From Eretmocerus hayati (taxonomy: Eukaryota > Arthropoda > Insecta > Hymenoptera > Aphelinidae), in the NCBI GenBank assembly GCA_029851415.1, contig CM056742.1:78172748-78236747 (forward strand): a DNA stretch of 64,000 nucleotides. The letters run 5' to 3'. Of this stretch, positions 45,379 to 60,300 are shown one piece after another. A program made the position numbers and the translations under genes. Under the pieces are notes generated by a model. That model was not told where the DNA came from and ran no database searches. It was given only the letters and a program-made list of their open reading frames with translations. Positions within the stretch are counted from its first letter, which is position 1. Each line of letters begins with the position of its first letter.

Positions 45379-48300
45379 GTGGGGGTGTCGGCATCCACCG
45401 AGAGGGCTGCAAAAAATTCAGGCACCTTCTTCCGTCACAAGAAAGCGATCTTTATCGAGATTTTTGAGAACAGAGCCTCCTGGCCCGTTCTTAAAGAAAT
45501 TCCCGAAATTCAACCCCCAATTTGGGGGTGTCGGCATTCACCGGGGGGGCTGCAAAAAATTCAAGCACCCTCTCTCGTCACAAGGAAGCGACCCCAATCG
45601 AGAAATTTTGAAACAGAGCCTCCTGGCCCGTTCTTAAAAAAATTCCCGAAATTCAACCCCCAATTTGGGGGTGTCGGCATTCACCGGGGGGGCTGCAAAA
45701 AATTCAAGCACCCTCTCTCGTCACGAGGAAGCGACCCCAATCGAGAAATTTTGGAACAGAGCCTCCTGGCCTGTTCTAGAAAAATTCCCGAATTTCAACC
45801 CCCGATTTGGGGGTGTCGGCATTCACCGGAGGGGCTGCAAAAAATTCAGGAACCTTCTTTCGTCACAAAAAAGCGATCCCAATCGAGAAATTTTGGAACA
45901 GAGCCTCCTGGCCTCTTCTTTAAGAGATACCCGAATTCCAACCCCCGATTTGGGGTCGTCGCCATTCACCGAGGAGGGGGGCTGCAAAAAATTCAGGCAC
46001 CCTCTCTCGTCACAAGAAAGCGATCCCAATCGAGAAATTTTGGAACAGAGCCTCCTGGCCTGTTCTAAAAAAATTTGCGAATTTCAACCCCCGATTTGGG
46101 GGTGTCGTCATTCACCGGCAGGGCTTCGAAAAATTCAGGCACCTTCTTTCGTCACGAGAAAGCGATCTCAATCGAGATATTTTGGAACAGAGCCTCCTGG
46201 CCTGTTTTTGAAAAAATTCCCGAATTTCAACCCCCGATTTGGGAATGTCGGCATTCACCGGGGGGGCTGCAAAAAATTCGGGCACCCTCTCTCGTCACCA
46301 GAAAGCGATCCCAAACGAGAAATTTTGGAACAGAGCTTCTGGCCTGTTCATAAAAAAATTCCCGAAATTCGACCCCCGATTTGGGGATGTCGGCATTCAC
46401 CGGGGGGGCTGCAAAAAATTCAGGCACCCTCCCTCGTCACAAGAAAGCGATCCCAATCGAGGAATTTTGGAACAGAGCCTCCTGGCCCGTTCTTAAAAGA
46501 ATTCCCGAATTTCAACCCCCGATTTGGGGGTGTTGGCAGTCACCGGGGGGGGGGGGCTGCGAAAAATTCAGGCACCTTCTTTCAACACAAAAGAGCGATC
46601 CCAATCGAGAAATTTTGGAATAGAGCCTCCTGGCCTGTTCTTAAAAAAATTCCCGAATTTCAACCCCCGATTTGGGGGTGTCGGCATTCACCGGGGGGGC
46701 TGCAAAAAATTCAGGCACCTTCTTTCAACACAATAAAGCGATCCCGATCGAGGAATTTTGGAACAGAGCCTCCTGGCCTGTTCTTAAAAAAATCCCCGAA
46801 TTTCAACCCCCGATTTGGGGGTGTCGGCATTCACCGGGGGGGCTGCGAGGAATCCAGTCACCTTCTTCCGTCACAAGAAAGCGATCCCAATCGAGGAATT
46901 TTGGAACAGAGCCTCCTGGCCCGTTCTTAAAAGAATTGCCGAATTTCAACCCCCGATTGGGGGGTGTCAGCATTCACCGGGGGGGGGGGGGCTGCATGAA
47001 ATTCAGGCACCCTCTCTCGTCACAAGAAAGCGATCGGAATCGAGAAATTTTCGAACAGAGCCTCCTGGGCTCCTCTTTAAAAGATTCCCGAATTTCAACC
47101 CCCGATGTGGGGGTGTCGGCATCCACCGGGAGGGCTGCAAAAAATTCAGGCACCTTCTTCCGTCACAAGAAAGCGATCTCAATCGAGATTTTTGAGAACA
47201 GAGCCTCCTGGCCTGTTCTTAAAAAAATTCCCGAATTTCAACCCCTGATTTGGGGGTGTCGGCATCCACCGGGAGGGCTGCAAAAAATTCAGGCACCTTC
47301 TTCCGTCACAAGAAAGCGATCTCAATCGAGATTTTTGAGAACAGAGCCTCCTGGCCTGTTCTTAAAAAAATTCCCGAATTTCAACCCCCGATTTGGGGGT
47401 GTCGGCATTCACCGGGGGGGCTGCAAAAAATTCAAGCACCCTCTCTCGTCACAAGGAAGCGACCCCAATCGAGAAATTTTGAAACAGAGCCTCCTGGCCC
47501 GTTCTTAAAAAAATTCCCGAAATTCAACCCCCAATTTGGGGGTGTCGGCATTCACCGGGGGGGCTGCAAAAAATTCAAGCACCCTCTCTCGTCACGAGGA
47601 AGCGACCCCAATCGAGAAATTTTGGAACAGAGCCTCCTGGCCTGTTCTAGAAAAATTCCCGAATTTCAACCCCCGATTTGGGGGTGTCGGCATTCACCGG
47701 AGGGGCTGCAAAAAATTCAGGAACCTTCTTTCGTCACAAAAAAGCGATCCCAATCGAGAAATTTTGGAACAGAGCCTCCTGGCCTCTTCTTTAAGAGATA
47801 CCCGAATTCCAACCCCCGATTTGGGGTCGTCGCCATTCACCGAGGAGGGGGGCTGCAAAAAATTCAGGCACCCTCTCTCGTCACAAGAAAGCGATCCCAA
47901 TCGAGAAATTTTGGAACAGAGCCTCCTGGCCTGTTCTAAAAAAATTTGCGAATTTCAACCCCCGATTTGGGGGTGTCGTCATTCACCGGCAGGGCTTCGA
48001 AAAATTCAGGCACCTTCTTTCGTCACGAGAAAGCGATCTCAATCGAGATATTTTGGAACAGAGCCTCCTGGCCTGTTTTTGAAAAAATTCCCGAATTTCA
48101 ACCCCCGATTTGGGGTTGTCGGCATTCACCGGGGGGGCTGCAAAAAATTCGGGCACCCTCTCTCGTCACCAGAAAGCGATCCCAAACGAGAAATTTTGGA
48201 ACAGAGCTTCTGGCCTGTTCATAAAAAAATTCCCGAAATTCGACCCCCGATTTGGGGATGTCGGCATTCACCGGGGGGGCTGCAAAAAATTCAGGCACCC

Positions 48301-49120
48301 TCCCTCGTCACAAGAAAGCGATCCCAATCGAGGAATTTTGGAACAGAGCCTCCTGGCCCGTTCTTAAAAGAATTCCCGAATTTCAACCCCCGATTTGGGG
48401 GTGTTGGCAGTCACCGGGGGGGGGGGGGCTGCGAAAAATTCAGGCACCTTCTTTCAACACAAAAGAGCGATCCCAATCGAGAAATTTTGGAATAGAGCCT
48501 CCTGGCCTGTTCTTAAAAAAATTCCCGAATTTCAACCCCCGATTTGGGGGTGTCGGCATTCACCGGGGGGGCTGCAAAAAATTCAGGCACCTTCTTTCAA
48601 CACAATAAAGCGATCCCGATCGAGGAATTTTGGAACAGAGCCTCCTGGCCTGTTCTTAAAAAAATTCCCGAATTTCAACCCCCGATTTGGGGGTGTCGGC
48701 ATTCACCGGGGGGGCTGCGAGGAATCCAGTCACCTTCTTCCGTCACAAGAAAGCGATCCCAATCGAGGAATTTTGGAACAGAGCCTCCTGGCCCGTTCTT
48801 AAAAGAATTGCCGAATTTCAACCCCCGATTGGGGGGTGTCAGCATTCACCGGGGGGGGGGGGGGGCTGCATGAAATTCAGGCACCCTCTCTCGTCACAAG
48901 AAAGCGATCGGAATCGAGAAATTTTCGAACAGAGCCTCCTGGGCTCCTCTTTAAAAGATTCCCGAATTTCAACCCCCGATGTGGGGGTGTCGGCATCCAC
49001 CGGGAGGGCTGCAAAAAATTCAGGCACCTTCTTCCGTCACAAGAAAGCGATCTCAATCGAGATTTTTGAGAACAGAGCCTCCTGGCCTGTTCTTAAAAAA
49101 ATTCCCGAATTTCAACCCCC
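45379..49120 (+). repeat. Higher-order tandem duplication, period 1871 bp (13 monomers)
   Basis: Two almost complete units of 13 monomers follow each other. The order of variant monomers is the same, with offset 1871-1872 throughout; for example GGGCTCCTCTTTAAAAG near 47067 and 48939, and AGGCACCTTCTTTCAACACAAT near 46716 and 48587. Differences are few, so the event is recent. Confidence 0.85.
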
Positions 49121-52100
49121 GATTTGGGGGTGTCGGCATTCACTGGGGGGGCTGCAAAAAATTCAGCCACCTTCTTTCGTCACAAAAAAGCGATCGGAAT
49201 CGAGAAATTTTGGAACAGAGCCTCCTGGCCCGTTCTTAAAAAAATTCCCGAAATTCAACCCCCAATTTGGGGGTGTCGGCATTCACCGGGGGGGCTGCAA
49301 AAAATTCAAGCACCCTTTCTCGTCACGAGGAAGTGACCCCAATCGAGAAATTTTGGAACAGAGCCTCCTGGCCTGTTCTTTAAGAGATACCCGAATTCCA
49401 ACCCCCGATTTGGGGTCGTCGCCATTCACCGAGGAGGGGGGCTGCAAAAAATTCAGGCGCCCTCTCTCATCACAAGAAAGCGATCCCAATCGAGAAATTT
49501 TGGAACAGAGCCTCCTGGCCTGTTCTAAAAAAATTTGCGAATTTCAACCCCCGATTTGGGGGTGTCGTCATTCACCGGGAGGGCTGCGAAAAATTCAGGC
49601 ACCTTCTTCCGTCACGAGAAAGCGATCTCAATCGAGATATTTTGGAACAGAGCCTCCTGGCCTGTTTTTGAAAAAATTCCCGAATTTCAACCCCCGATTT
49701 GGGGGTGTCGGCATTCACCGGGGGGGCTGCAAAAAATTCGGGCACCCTCTCTCGTCACCAGAAAGCGATCCCAAACGAGAAATTTTGGAACAGAGCTTCT
49801 GGCCTGTTCTTAAAAAAATTCCCGAAATTCGACCCCCGATTTGGGGATGTCGGCATTCACCGGGGGGGCTGCAAAAAATTCAGGCACCCTCTCTCGTCAC
49901 AAGAAAGCGATCCCAATCGAGGAATTTTGGAACAGAGCTTCTGGCCTGTTCTTAAAAAAATTCCCGAAATTCGACCCCCGATTTGGGGATGTCGGCATTC
50001 ACCGGGGGGGCTGCAAAAAATTCAGGCACCCTCTCTCGTCACAAGAAAGCGATCCCAATCGAGGAATTTTGGAACAGAGCCTCCTGGCCCGTTCTTAAAA
50101 AAATTCCCGAATTTCAACCCCCGATTTGGGGGTGTCGGCATTCACCGGGGGGGCTGCAAAAAATTCAGGCACCTTCTTTCAACACAAAAAAGCGATCCCG
50201 ATCGAGAAATTTTGGAACAGAGCCTCCTGGCCTGTTCTTAAAAAAATTCCCGAATTTCAACCCCCGATTTGGGGGTGTCGGCATTCACCGGGGGGGCTGC
50301 GAGGAATCCAGTCACCTTCTTCCGTCACAAGAAAGCGATCCCAATCGAGGAATTTTGGAACAGAGCCTCCTGGCCCGTTCTTAAAAGAATTCCCGAATTT
50401 CAACCCCCGATTGGGGGGTGTCAGCATTCACCGGGGGGGGGGGGGCTGCATGGAATTCAGGCACCCTCTCTCGTCACAAGAAAGCGATCGGAATCGAGAA
50501 ATTTTGGAACAGAGCCTCCTGGCCTCTTCTTTAAAAGATTCCCGAATTTCAACCCCCGATGTGGGGGTGTCGGCATCCACCGGGAGGGCTGCAAAAAATT
50601 CAGGCACCTTCTTCCGTCACAAGAAAGCGATCTCAATCGAGATTTTTGAGAACAGAGCCTCCTGGCCTGTTCTTAAAAAAATTCCCGAATTTCAACCCCC
50701 GATTTGGGGGTGTCGGCATTCACTGGGGGGGCTGAAAAAAATTCAGGCACCTTCTTTCGTCACAAAAAAGCGATCGGAATCGAGAAATTTTGGAACAGAG
50801 CCTCCTGGCCTCTTCTTTAAAAGATTCCCGAATTCCAACCCCCGATGTGGGGGTGTCGGCATTCGTCGGGGGGGCTGCAAAAAATTCAGGCACCTTCTTT
50901 CGTCACAAAAAAGCGATCGGAATCGAGAAATTTTGGAACAGAGCCTCCTGGCCTCTTCTTTAAAAGATTCCCGAATTTCAACCCCCGATGTGGGGGTGTC
51001 GGCATCCACCGGGAGGGCTGCAAAAAATTCAGGCACCTTCTTCCGTCACAAGAAAGCGATCTCAATCGAGATTTTTGAGAACAGAGCCTCCTGGCCTGTT
51101 CTTAAAAAAATTCCCGAATTTCAACCCCCGATTTGGGGGTGTCGGCATTCACTGGGGGGGCTGCAAAAAATTCAGGCACCTTCTTTCGTCACAAGAAAGC
51201 GATCCCAATCGAGAAATTCTGGAACAGAGCCTCCTGGCCCGTTCTTAAAAAAATTCCCGAAATTCAACCCCCGATTTGGGCGTGTCGGCATTCACCGGGG
51301 GGGGGGGGCTGCAAAAAATTCAAGCACCCTCTCTCGTCACAAGGAAGCGACCCCAATCGAGAAATTCTGGAACAGAGCCTCCTGGCCTGTTCTAAAAAAA
51401 TTGCCGAATTTCAATCCCCGATTTGGGGGTGTCGGCATTCACCGGGGGGGCTGCAAAAAATTCAGGCACCTTCTTCCGTCCCAAAAAAGCGATCCCAATC
51501 GAGAAATTTTGGAACAGAGCCTCCTGTCCTCTTCTTTCAGAGATTCCCGGATTTCAACCCCCGATTTGGGGTCGTCGCCATTCACCGGGGAGGGGGGCTG
51601 CAAAAAATTCAGGCACCCTCTCTCGTCACAAGAAAGCGATACCAATCGAGAAATTTTGGAACAGAGCCTCCTGGCCTGTTCTTAAGAAAATTCCCGAATT
51701 TCAACCCCCGATTTGGGGGTTTCGGCATTCACCGGGGGTGTTGCAGAAAATTGAGGCACCTTCTATCGTCACATGAAAGCGATCCCAATCGAGAAATTTT
51801 GGAACAGAGCCCCTTGGCCTGTTCTAAAAAAATTCCCGAATTTCAACCCCCGATTTGGGGGTGTCGGCATTCATCGGGGGGGCTGCAAAAAATTCAGGCA
51901 CCTTCTTTCGTCACAAAAAAGCGATCGGGATCGAGAAATTTTGGAACAGAGCCTCCTGGCCTCTTCTTTAAAAGATTCCCGAATTTCAACCCCCGATTTG
52001 GGGGTGTCGGCATCCACCGGGAGGGCTGCAAAAAATTCAGGTACCTTCTTTCGTCACAAGAAAGCGATCCCAATCGAGAAATTTTGGAACAGAGCCTCTT

Positions 52101-55100
52101 GGCCCGTTCTTAAAGAAATTCCCGAAATTCAACCCCCAATTTGGGGGTGTCGGCATTCACCGGGGGGGCTGCAAAAAATTCAAGCACCCTCTCTCGTCAC
52201 AAGGAAGCGACCCCAATCGAGAAATTTTGGAACAGAGCCTCCTGGCCCGTTCTTAAAAAAATTCCCGAAATTCAACCCCCGATGTGGGGGTGTCGGCATC
52301 CACCGGGAGGGCTGCAAAAAATTCAGGCACCTTCTTCCGTCACAAGAAAGCGATCTCAATCGAGATTTTTGAGAACAGAGCCTCCTGGCCTGTTCTTAAA
52401 AAAATTCCCGAATTTCAACCCCCGATTTGGGGGTGTCGGCATTCAATGGGGGGGGCTGCAAAAAATTCAGGCACCTTCTTTCGTCACAAAAAAGCGATCG
52501 GAATCGAGAAATTTTGGAACAGAGCCTCCTGGCCTCTTCTTTAAAAGATTCCCGAAGTTCAACCCCCGATTTGGGGGTGTCGGCATTCACCGGGGCGGCT
52601 GCAAAAAATTCAGGCACCTTCTTTCGTCACAAAAAAGCGATCGGAATCGAGAAATTTTGGAACAGAGCCTCCTGGCCTCTTCTTTAAAAGATTCCCGAAT
52701 TTCAACACCCGATGTGGGGGTGTCGGCATCCACCGGGAGGGCTGCAAAAAATTCAGGCACCTTCTTCCGTCACAAGAAAGCGATCTCAGTCGAGGAATTT
52801 TGGAACAGAGCCTCCTGGCCCGTTCTTAAAAAAATTCCCGAAATTCAACCCCCGATGTGGGGGTGTCGGCATCCACCGGGAGGGCTGCAAAAAATTCAGG
52901 CACCTTCTTCCGTCACAAGAAAGCGATCTCAATCGAGATTTTTGAGAACAGAGCCTCCTGGCCTGTTCTTAAAAAAATTCCCGAATTTCAACCCCCGATT
53001 TGGGGGTGTCGGCATTCACTGGGGGGGCTGCAAAAAATTCAGGCACCTTCTTTCGTCACAAAAAAGCGATCGGAATCGAGAAATTTTGGAACAGAGCCTC
53101 CTGGCCTCTTCTTTAAAAGATTCCCGAATTTTAACCCCCGATGTGGGGGTGTCGGCATTCACCGGGGCGGCTGCAAAAAATTCAGGCACCTTCTTTCGTC
53201 ACAAAAAAGCGATCGGGATCGAGAAATTTTGGAACAGAGCCTCCTGGCCTCTTCTTTAAAAGATTCCCGAATTTCAACACCCGATGTGGGGGTGTCGGCA
53301 TCCACCGGGAGGGCTGCAAAAAATTCAGGCACCTTCTTCCGTCACAAGAAAGCGATCTCAATCGAGATTTTTGAGAACAGAGCGTCCTGGCCTGTTCTTA
53401 AAAAAATTCCCGAATTTCAACCCCCGATTTGGGGGTGTCGGCATTCACTGGGGGGGCTGCAAAAAATTCAGGCACCTTCTTTCGTCACAAGAAAGCGATC
53501 CCAATCGAGAAATTCTGGAACAGAGCCTCCTGTCCTCTTCTTTAAGAGATTCCCGGATTTCAACCCCCGATTTGGGGTCGTCACCATTCACCGGGGAGGG
53601 GGGCTGCAAAAAATTCAGGCACCCTCTCTCGTCACAAGGAAGCGATACCAATCGAGAAATTTTGGAACAGAGCCCCTTGGCCTGTTCTAAAAAAATTCCC
53701 GAATTTCAACCCCCGATTTGGGGGTGTCGGCATTCATCGGGGGGGGCTGCAAAAAATTCAGGCACCTTCTTCCGTCACAAAAAAGCGATCGGGATCGAGA
53801 AATTTTGGAACAGAGCCTCCTGGCCTCTTCTTTAAAAGATTCCCGGATTTCAACCCCCGATTTGGGGGTGTCGGCATCCACCGGGAGGGCTGCAAAAAGA
53901 TCAGGTACCTTCTTTCGTCACAAGAAAGCGATCCCAATCGAGAAATTTTGGAACAGAGCCTCCTGGCCCGTTCTTAAAGAAATTCCCGAAATTCAACCCC
54001 CAATTTGGGGGTGTCGGCATTCACCGAGGGGGCTGCAAAAATCTCAAGCACCCTCTCTCGTCACAAGGAAGCGACCCCAATCGAGGAATTTTGGAACAGA
54101 GCCTCCTGGCCCGTTCTTAAAAAAATTCCCGAAATTCAACCCCCAATTTGGGGGTGTCGGCATTCACCGGGGGGGCTGCAAAAAATTCAAGCACCCTCTC
54201 TCGTCACGAGGAAGCGACCCCAATCGAGAAATTTTGGAACAGAGCCTCCTGGTCTGTTCTAAAAAAATTCCCGAATTTCAACCCCCGATTTGGGGTCGTC
54301 GGCATTCACCGGAGGGGCTGCAAAAAATTCAGGCACCTTCTTTCGTCACAAAAAAGCGATCCCAATCGAGAAATTTTGGAACAGAGCCTCCCGGCCTCTT
54401 CTTTAAGAGATACCCGAATTCCAACCCCCGATTTGGGGTCGTCGCCATTCATCGAGGAGGGGGGCTGCAAAAAATTCAGGCACCCTCTCTCGTCACAAGA
54501 AAGCGATCCCAATCGAGAAATTTTGGAACAGAGCCTCCTGGCCTGTTCTAAAAAAATTTGCGAATTTCAACCCCCGATTCGGGGGTGTCGTCATTCACCG
54601 GGAGGGCTGGTAAAAATTCAGGCACCTTCTTTCGTCACGAGAAAGCGATCTCAATTGAGATATTTTGGAACAGAGCCTCCTGGCCTGTTCTTGAAAAAAT
54701 TCCCGAATTTTAACCCCCGATTTGGGGGTGTCGGCATTCACCGGGGGGGCTGCAAAAAATTCGGGCACCCTCTCTCGTCACCAGAAAGCGATCCCAAACG
54801 AGAAATTTTGGAACAGAGCTTCTGGCCTGTTCTTAAAAAAATTCCCGAAATTCGACCCCCGATTTGGGGATGTCGGCATTCACCGGGGGGGCTGCAAAAA
54901 ATTCAGGCACCCTCTCTCGTCACAAGAAAGCGATCCCGAACGAGGAATTTTGGAACAGAGCCTCCTGGCCCTTTCTTAAAAGAATTCCCGAATTTCAACC
55001 CCCGATTTGGGGGTGTTGGCAGTCACCGGGGGTGGGGGGGCTGCGAAAAATTCAGGCACCTTCTTTCAACACAAAAGAGCGATCCCAATCGAGAAATTTT

Positions 55101-57324
55101 GGAACAGAGCCTCCTGGCCTGTTCTAAAAAAATTGCCGAATTTCAATCCCCGATTTGGGGGTGTCGGCATTCACCGGGGGGGCTGCAAAAAATTCAGGCA
55201 CCTTCTTTCGTCACAAAAAAGCGATCCCGATCGAGAAATTTTGGAACAGAGCCTCCTGGCCTGTTCTTAAAAAAATTCCCGAATTTCAACCCCCGATTTG
55301 GGGGTGTCAGCATTCACCGGGGGGGCTGCGAGGAATTCAGTCACCTTCTTCCGTCACAAGAAAGCGATCCCAATCGAGGAATTTTGGCACAGAGCCTCCT
55401 GGCCCGTTCTTAAAAGAATTCCCGAATTTCAACCCCCGATTTGGGGGTGTCAGCATTCACCGGGGGGGGGGGGGGGCTGCATGAAATTCAGGCACCCTCT
55501 CTCGTCACAAGGAAGCGATCGAAATCGAGAAATTTTGGAACAGAGCCTCCTGGCCTCTTCTTTAAAAGATTCCCGAATTTCAACCCCCGATGTGGGGGTG
55601 TCGGCATCCACCGGGAGGGCTGCAAAAAATTCAGGCACCTTCTTCCGTCTTAAGAAAGCGATCTCAATCGAGATTTTTGAGAACAGAGCCTCCTGGCCTG
55701 TTCTTAAAAAAATTCCCGAATTTCAACCCCCGATTTGGGGGTGTCGGCATTCACTGGGGGGGCTGCAAAAAATTCAGGCACCTTCTTTCGTCACAAAAAA
55801 GCGATCGGAATCGAGAAATTTTGGAACAGAGCCTCCTGGCCTCTTCTATAAAAGATTCCCGAATTTCAACCCCCGATGTGGGGGTGTCGGCATTCACCGG
55901 GGGGGCTGCAAAAAATTCAGGCACCTTCTTTCGTCACAAAAAAGCGATCGGAATCGAGAGATTTTGGAACAGAGCCTCCTGTCCTCTTCTTTAAGAGATT
56001 CCCGGATTTCAACCCCCGATTTGGGGTCGTCGCCATTCACCGGGGAGGGGGGCTGCAAAAAATTCAGGCACCCTCTCTCGTCACAAGAAAGCGATACCAA
56101 TCGAGAAATTTTGGAACAGAGCCTCCTGGCCTGTTCTAAAAAAATTGCCGAATTTCAATCCCCGATTTGGGGTGTCGGCATCCACCGGGAGGGCTGCAAA
56201 AAATTCAGGCACCTTCTTCCGTCACAAGAAAGCGATCTCGATCGAGATTTTTGAGAACAGAGCCTCCTGGCCTGTTCTTAAAAAAATTCCCGAATTTCAA
56301 CCCCCGATTTGGGGGTGTCGGCATTCACTGGGGGGGCTGCAAAAAATTCAGGCACCTTCTTTCGTCACAAGAAAGCGATCCCAATCGAGAAATTCTGGAA
56401 CAGAGCCTCCTGGCCCGTTCTTAAAAAAATTCCCGAAATTCAACCCCCGATTTGGGCGTGTCGGCATTCACCGGGGGGGGGGGGGGGCTGCAGAAAATTC
56501 AAGCACCCTCTCTCGTCACAAGGAAGCGACCCCAATCGAGGAATTTTGGAACAGAGCCTCCTGGCCTGTTCTAAAAAAATTGCCGAATTTCAATCCCCGA
56601 TTCGGGGTGTCGGCATTCACCGGGGGGGCTGCAAAAAATTCAGGCACCTTCTTTTGTCACAAAAAAGCGATCCCAATCGAGAAATTTTGGAACAGAGCCT
56701 CCTGTCCTCTTCTTTAAGAGATTCCCGGATTTCAACCCCCGATTTGGGGTCGTCGCCATTCACCGGGGAGGGGGGCTGCAAAAAATTCAGGCACCCTCTC
56801 TCGTCACAAGAAAGCGATACCAATCGAGAAATTTTGGAACAGAGCCTCCTGGCCTGTTCTTAAGAAAATTCCCGAATTTCAACCCCCGATTTGGGGGTTT
56901 CGGCATTCATGGGGGGGCTGCAAAAAATTCAGGCACCTTCTTTCGTCACAAAAAAGCGATCGGGATCGAGAAATTTTGGAACAGAGCCTCCTGGCCTCTT
57001 CTTTGAAAGATTCCCGAATTTCAACCCCCGATTTGGGGGTGTCGGCATCCACCGGGAGGGCTGCAAAAAATTCAGGTACCTTCTTTCGTCACAAGAAAGC
57101 GATCCCAATCGAGAAATTTTGGAACAGAGCCTCCTGGCCCGTTCTTAAAGAAATTCCCGAAATTCAACCCCCAATTTGGGGGTGTCGGCATCCACCGGGG
57201 GGGCTGCAAAAAATTCAAGCACCCTCTCTCGTCACAAGGAAGCGACCCCAATCGAGAAATTTTGGAACAGAGCCTCCTGGCCCGTTCTTAAAAAAATTCC
57301 CGAAATTCAACCCCCAATTTGGGG

Positions 57325-60300
57325 GTGTCGGCATTCACCGGGGGGTTGCAAAAAATTCAAGCACCCTCTCTCGTCACGAGGAAGCGACCCCAATCGAGAA
57401 ATTTTGGAACAGAGCCTCCTGGCCTGTTCTAAAAAAATTCCCGAATTTCAACCCCCGATTTGGGGGTGTCGGCATTCACCGGAGGGGCTGCAAAAAATTC
57501 AGGCACCTTCTTTCGTCACAAAAAAGCGATCCCATCGAGAAATTTTGGAACAGAGCCTCCTGGCCTCTTCTTTAAGAGATACCCGAATTCCAACCCCCGA
57601 TTTGGGGTCGTCGCCATTCACCGAGGAGGGGGGCTGCAAAAAATTCAGGCACCCTCTCTCGTCACAAGAAAGCGATCCCAATCGAGAAATTTTGGAACAG
57701 AGCCTCCTGGCCTGTTCTAAAAAAACTTGCGAATTTCAACCCCCGATTTGGGGGTGTCGTCATTCACCGGGAGGGCTGCGAAAAATTCAGGCACCTTCTT
57801 TCGTCACGAGAAAGCGATCTCAATCGAGATATTTTGGAACAGAGCCTCCTGGCCTGTTCTTGAAAAAATTCCCGAATTTCAACCCCCGATTTGGGGGTGT
57901 CGGCATTCACCGGGGGGGCTGCAAAAAATTCGGGCACCCTCTCTCGTCACCAGAAAGCGATCCCAATCGAGAAATTTTGGAACAGAGCCTCCTGGCCTGT
58001 TCTAAAAAAATTGCCGAATTTCAATCCCCGATTTGGGGGTGTCGGCATTCACCGGGGGGGCTGCAAAAAATTCAGGCACCTTCTTTCGTCACAAAAAAGC
58101 GATCCCAATCGAGAAATTTTGGAAGGAGCCTCCTGGCCCGTTCTTAAAAGAATTCCCGAATTTCAACCCCCGATTTGGGGGTTTCGGCATTCACCGGGGG
58201 TGCTGCAAAAAATTGAGGCACCTTCTATCGTCACAAGAAAGCGATCCCAATCGAGAAATTTTGGAACAGAGCCCCTTGGCCTGTTCTAAAAAAATTCCCG
58301 AATTTCAACCCCCGATTTGGGGGTTTCGGCATTCACCGGGGGTGCTGCAAAAAATTGAGGCACCTTCTATCGTCACAAGAAAGCGATCCCAATCGAGAAA
58401 TTTTGGAACAGAGCCCCTTGGCCTGTTCTAAAAAAATTTCCGAATTTCAACCCCCGATTTGGGGGTGTCGGCATTCATCGGGGGGGCTGCAAAAAATTCA
58501 GGCACCTTCTTCCGTCACAAGAAAGCGATCCCAATCGAGAAATTCTGGAACAGAGCCTCCTGGCCCGTTCTTAAAAAAATTCCCGAAATTCAACCCCCGA
58601 TTTGGGCGTGTCGGCATTCACCGGGGGGGCTGCAAAAAATTCAAGCACCCTCTCTCGTCACAAGGAAGCGACCCCAATCGAGAAATTTTGGAACAGAGCC
58701 TCCTGGCCTGTTCTAAAAAAATTGCCGAATTTCAATCCCCGATTTGGGGGTGTCGGCATTCACCGGGGGGGCTGCAAAAAATTCAGGCACCCTCTCTCGT
58801 CACAAGAAAGCGATCCCAATCGAGAAATTTTGGAACAGAGCCACCTGGCCTGTTCTTAAGAAAATTCCCGAATTTCAACCCCTGATTTGGGGGTTTCGGC
58901 ATTCACCGGGGGTGCTGCAAAAAATTCAGGCACCTTCTCCCGTCACAAGAAAGCGATCTCAATCGAGATTTTTGAGAACAGAGCCTCCTGGCCTGTTCTT
59001 AAAAAAATTCCCGAATTTCAACCCCCGATTTGGGGGTGTCAGCATTCACTGGGGGGGCTGCAAAAAAATTCAGGCACCTTCTTTCGTCACAAGAAAGCGA
59101 TCCCAATCGAGAAATTCTGGAACAGAGCCTCCTGGCCCGTTCTTAAAAAAATTCCCGAAATTCAACCCCCGATTTGGGCGTGTCGGCATCCACCGGGGGG
59201 GCTGCGGAAAATTCAAGCACCCTCTCTCGTCACAAGGAAGCGACCCCAATCGAGAAATTTCGGAACAGAGCCTCCTGGCCTGTTCTAAAAAAATTGCCGA
59301 ATTTCAATCCCCGATTTGGGGGTGTCGGCATTCACCGGGGGGGCTGCAAAAAATTCAGGCACCTTCTTTCGTCACAAAAACGCGATCCCAATCGAGAAAT
59401 TTTGGAACAGAGCCTGCTGTCCTCTTCTTTAAGAGATTCCCGGATTTCAACCCCCGATTTGGGGTCGTCGCCATTCACCGGGGAGGGGGGCTGCAAAAAA
59501 TTCAGGCACCCTCTCTCGTCACAAGAAAGCGATCCCCATCGAGAAATTTTGGAACAGAGCCTCCTGGCCTGTTCTTAAGAAAATTCCCGAATTTCAACCC
59601 CTGATTTGGGGGTTTCGGCATTCACCGGGGGTGCTGCAAAAAATTCAGGCACCTTCTCCCGTCACAAGAAAGCGATCTCAATCGAGATTTTTGAGAACAG
59701 AGCCTCCTGGCCTGTTCTTAAAAAAATTCCCGAATTTCAACCCCCGATTTGGGGGTGTCGGCATTCACTGGGGGGGCTGCAAAAAATTCAGGCACCTTCT
59801 TTCGTCACAAGAAAGCGATCCCAATCGAGAAATTCTGGAACAGAGCCTCCTGGCCCGTTCTTACAAAAATTCCCGAAATTCAACCCCCGATTTGGGCGTG
59901 TCGTCATCCACCGGGGGGGCTGCGGAAAATTCAAGCACCCTCTCTCGTCACAAGGAAGCGACCCCAATCGAGAAATTTCGGAACAGAGCCTCCTGGCCTG
60001 TTCTAAAAAAATTGCCGAATTTCAATCCCCGATTTGGGGGTGTCGGCATTCACCGGGGAGGCTGCAAAAAATTCAGGCACCTTCTTTCGTCACATAAACG
60101 CGATCCCAATCGAGAAATTTTGGAACAGAGCCTGCTGTCCTCTTCTTTAAGAGATTCCCGGATTTCAACCCCCGATTTGGGGTCGTCGCCATTCACCGGG
60201 GAGGGGGGCTGCAAAAAATTCAGGCACCCTCTCTCGTCACAAGAAAGCGATCCCCATCGAGAAATTTTGGAACAGAGCATCCTGGCCTGTTCTAAAAAAA

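Noticed and set aside
50126..51685. A 519-codon plus-strand frame (and others of 300-470 codons) in the right array, 263-302 codons in the left
   Set aside because: They translate the same ~143-bp monomer in rotating frames, occur on both strands in the arrays, and break wherever a homopolymer changes length. No domain or start context supports a protein.
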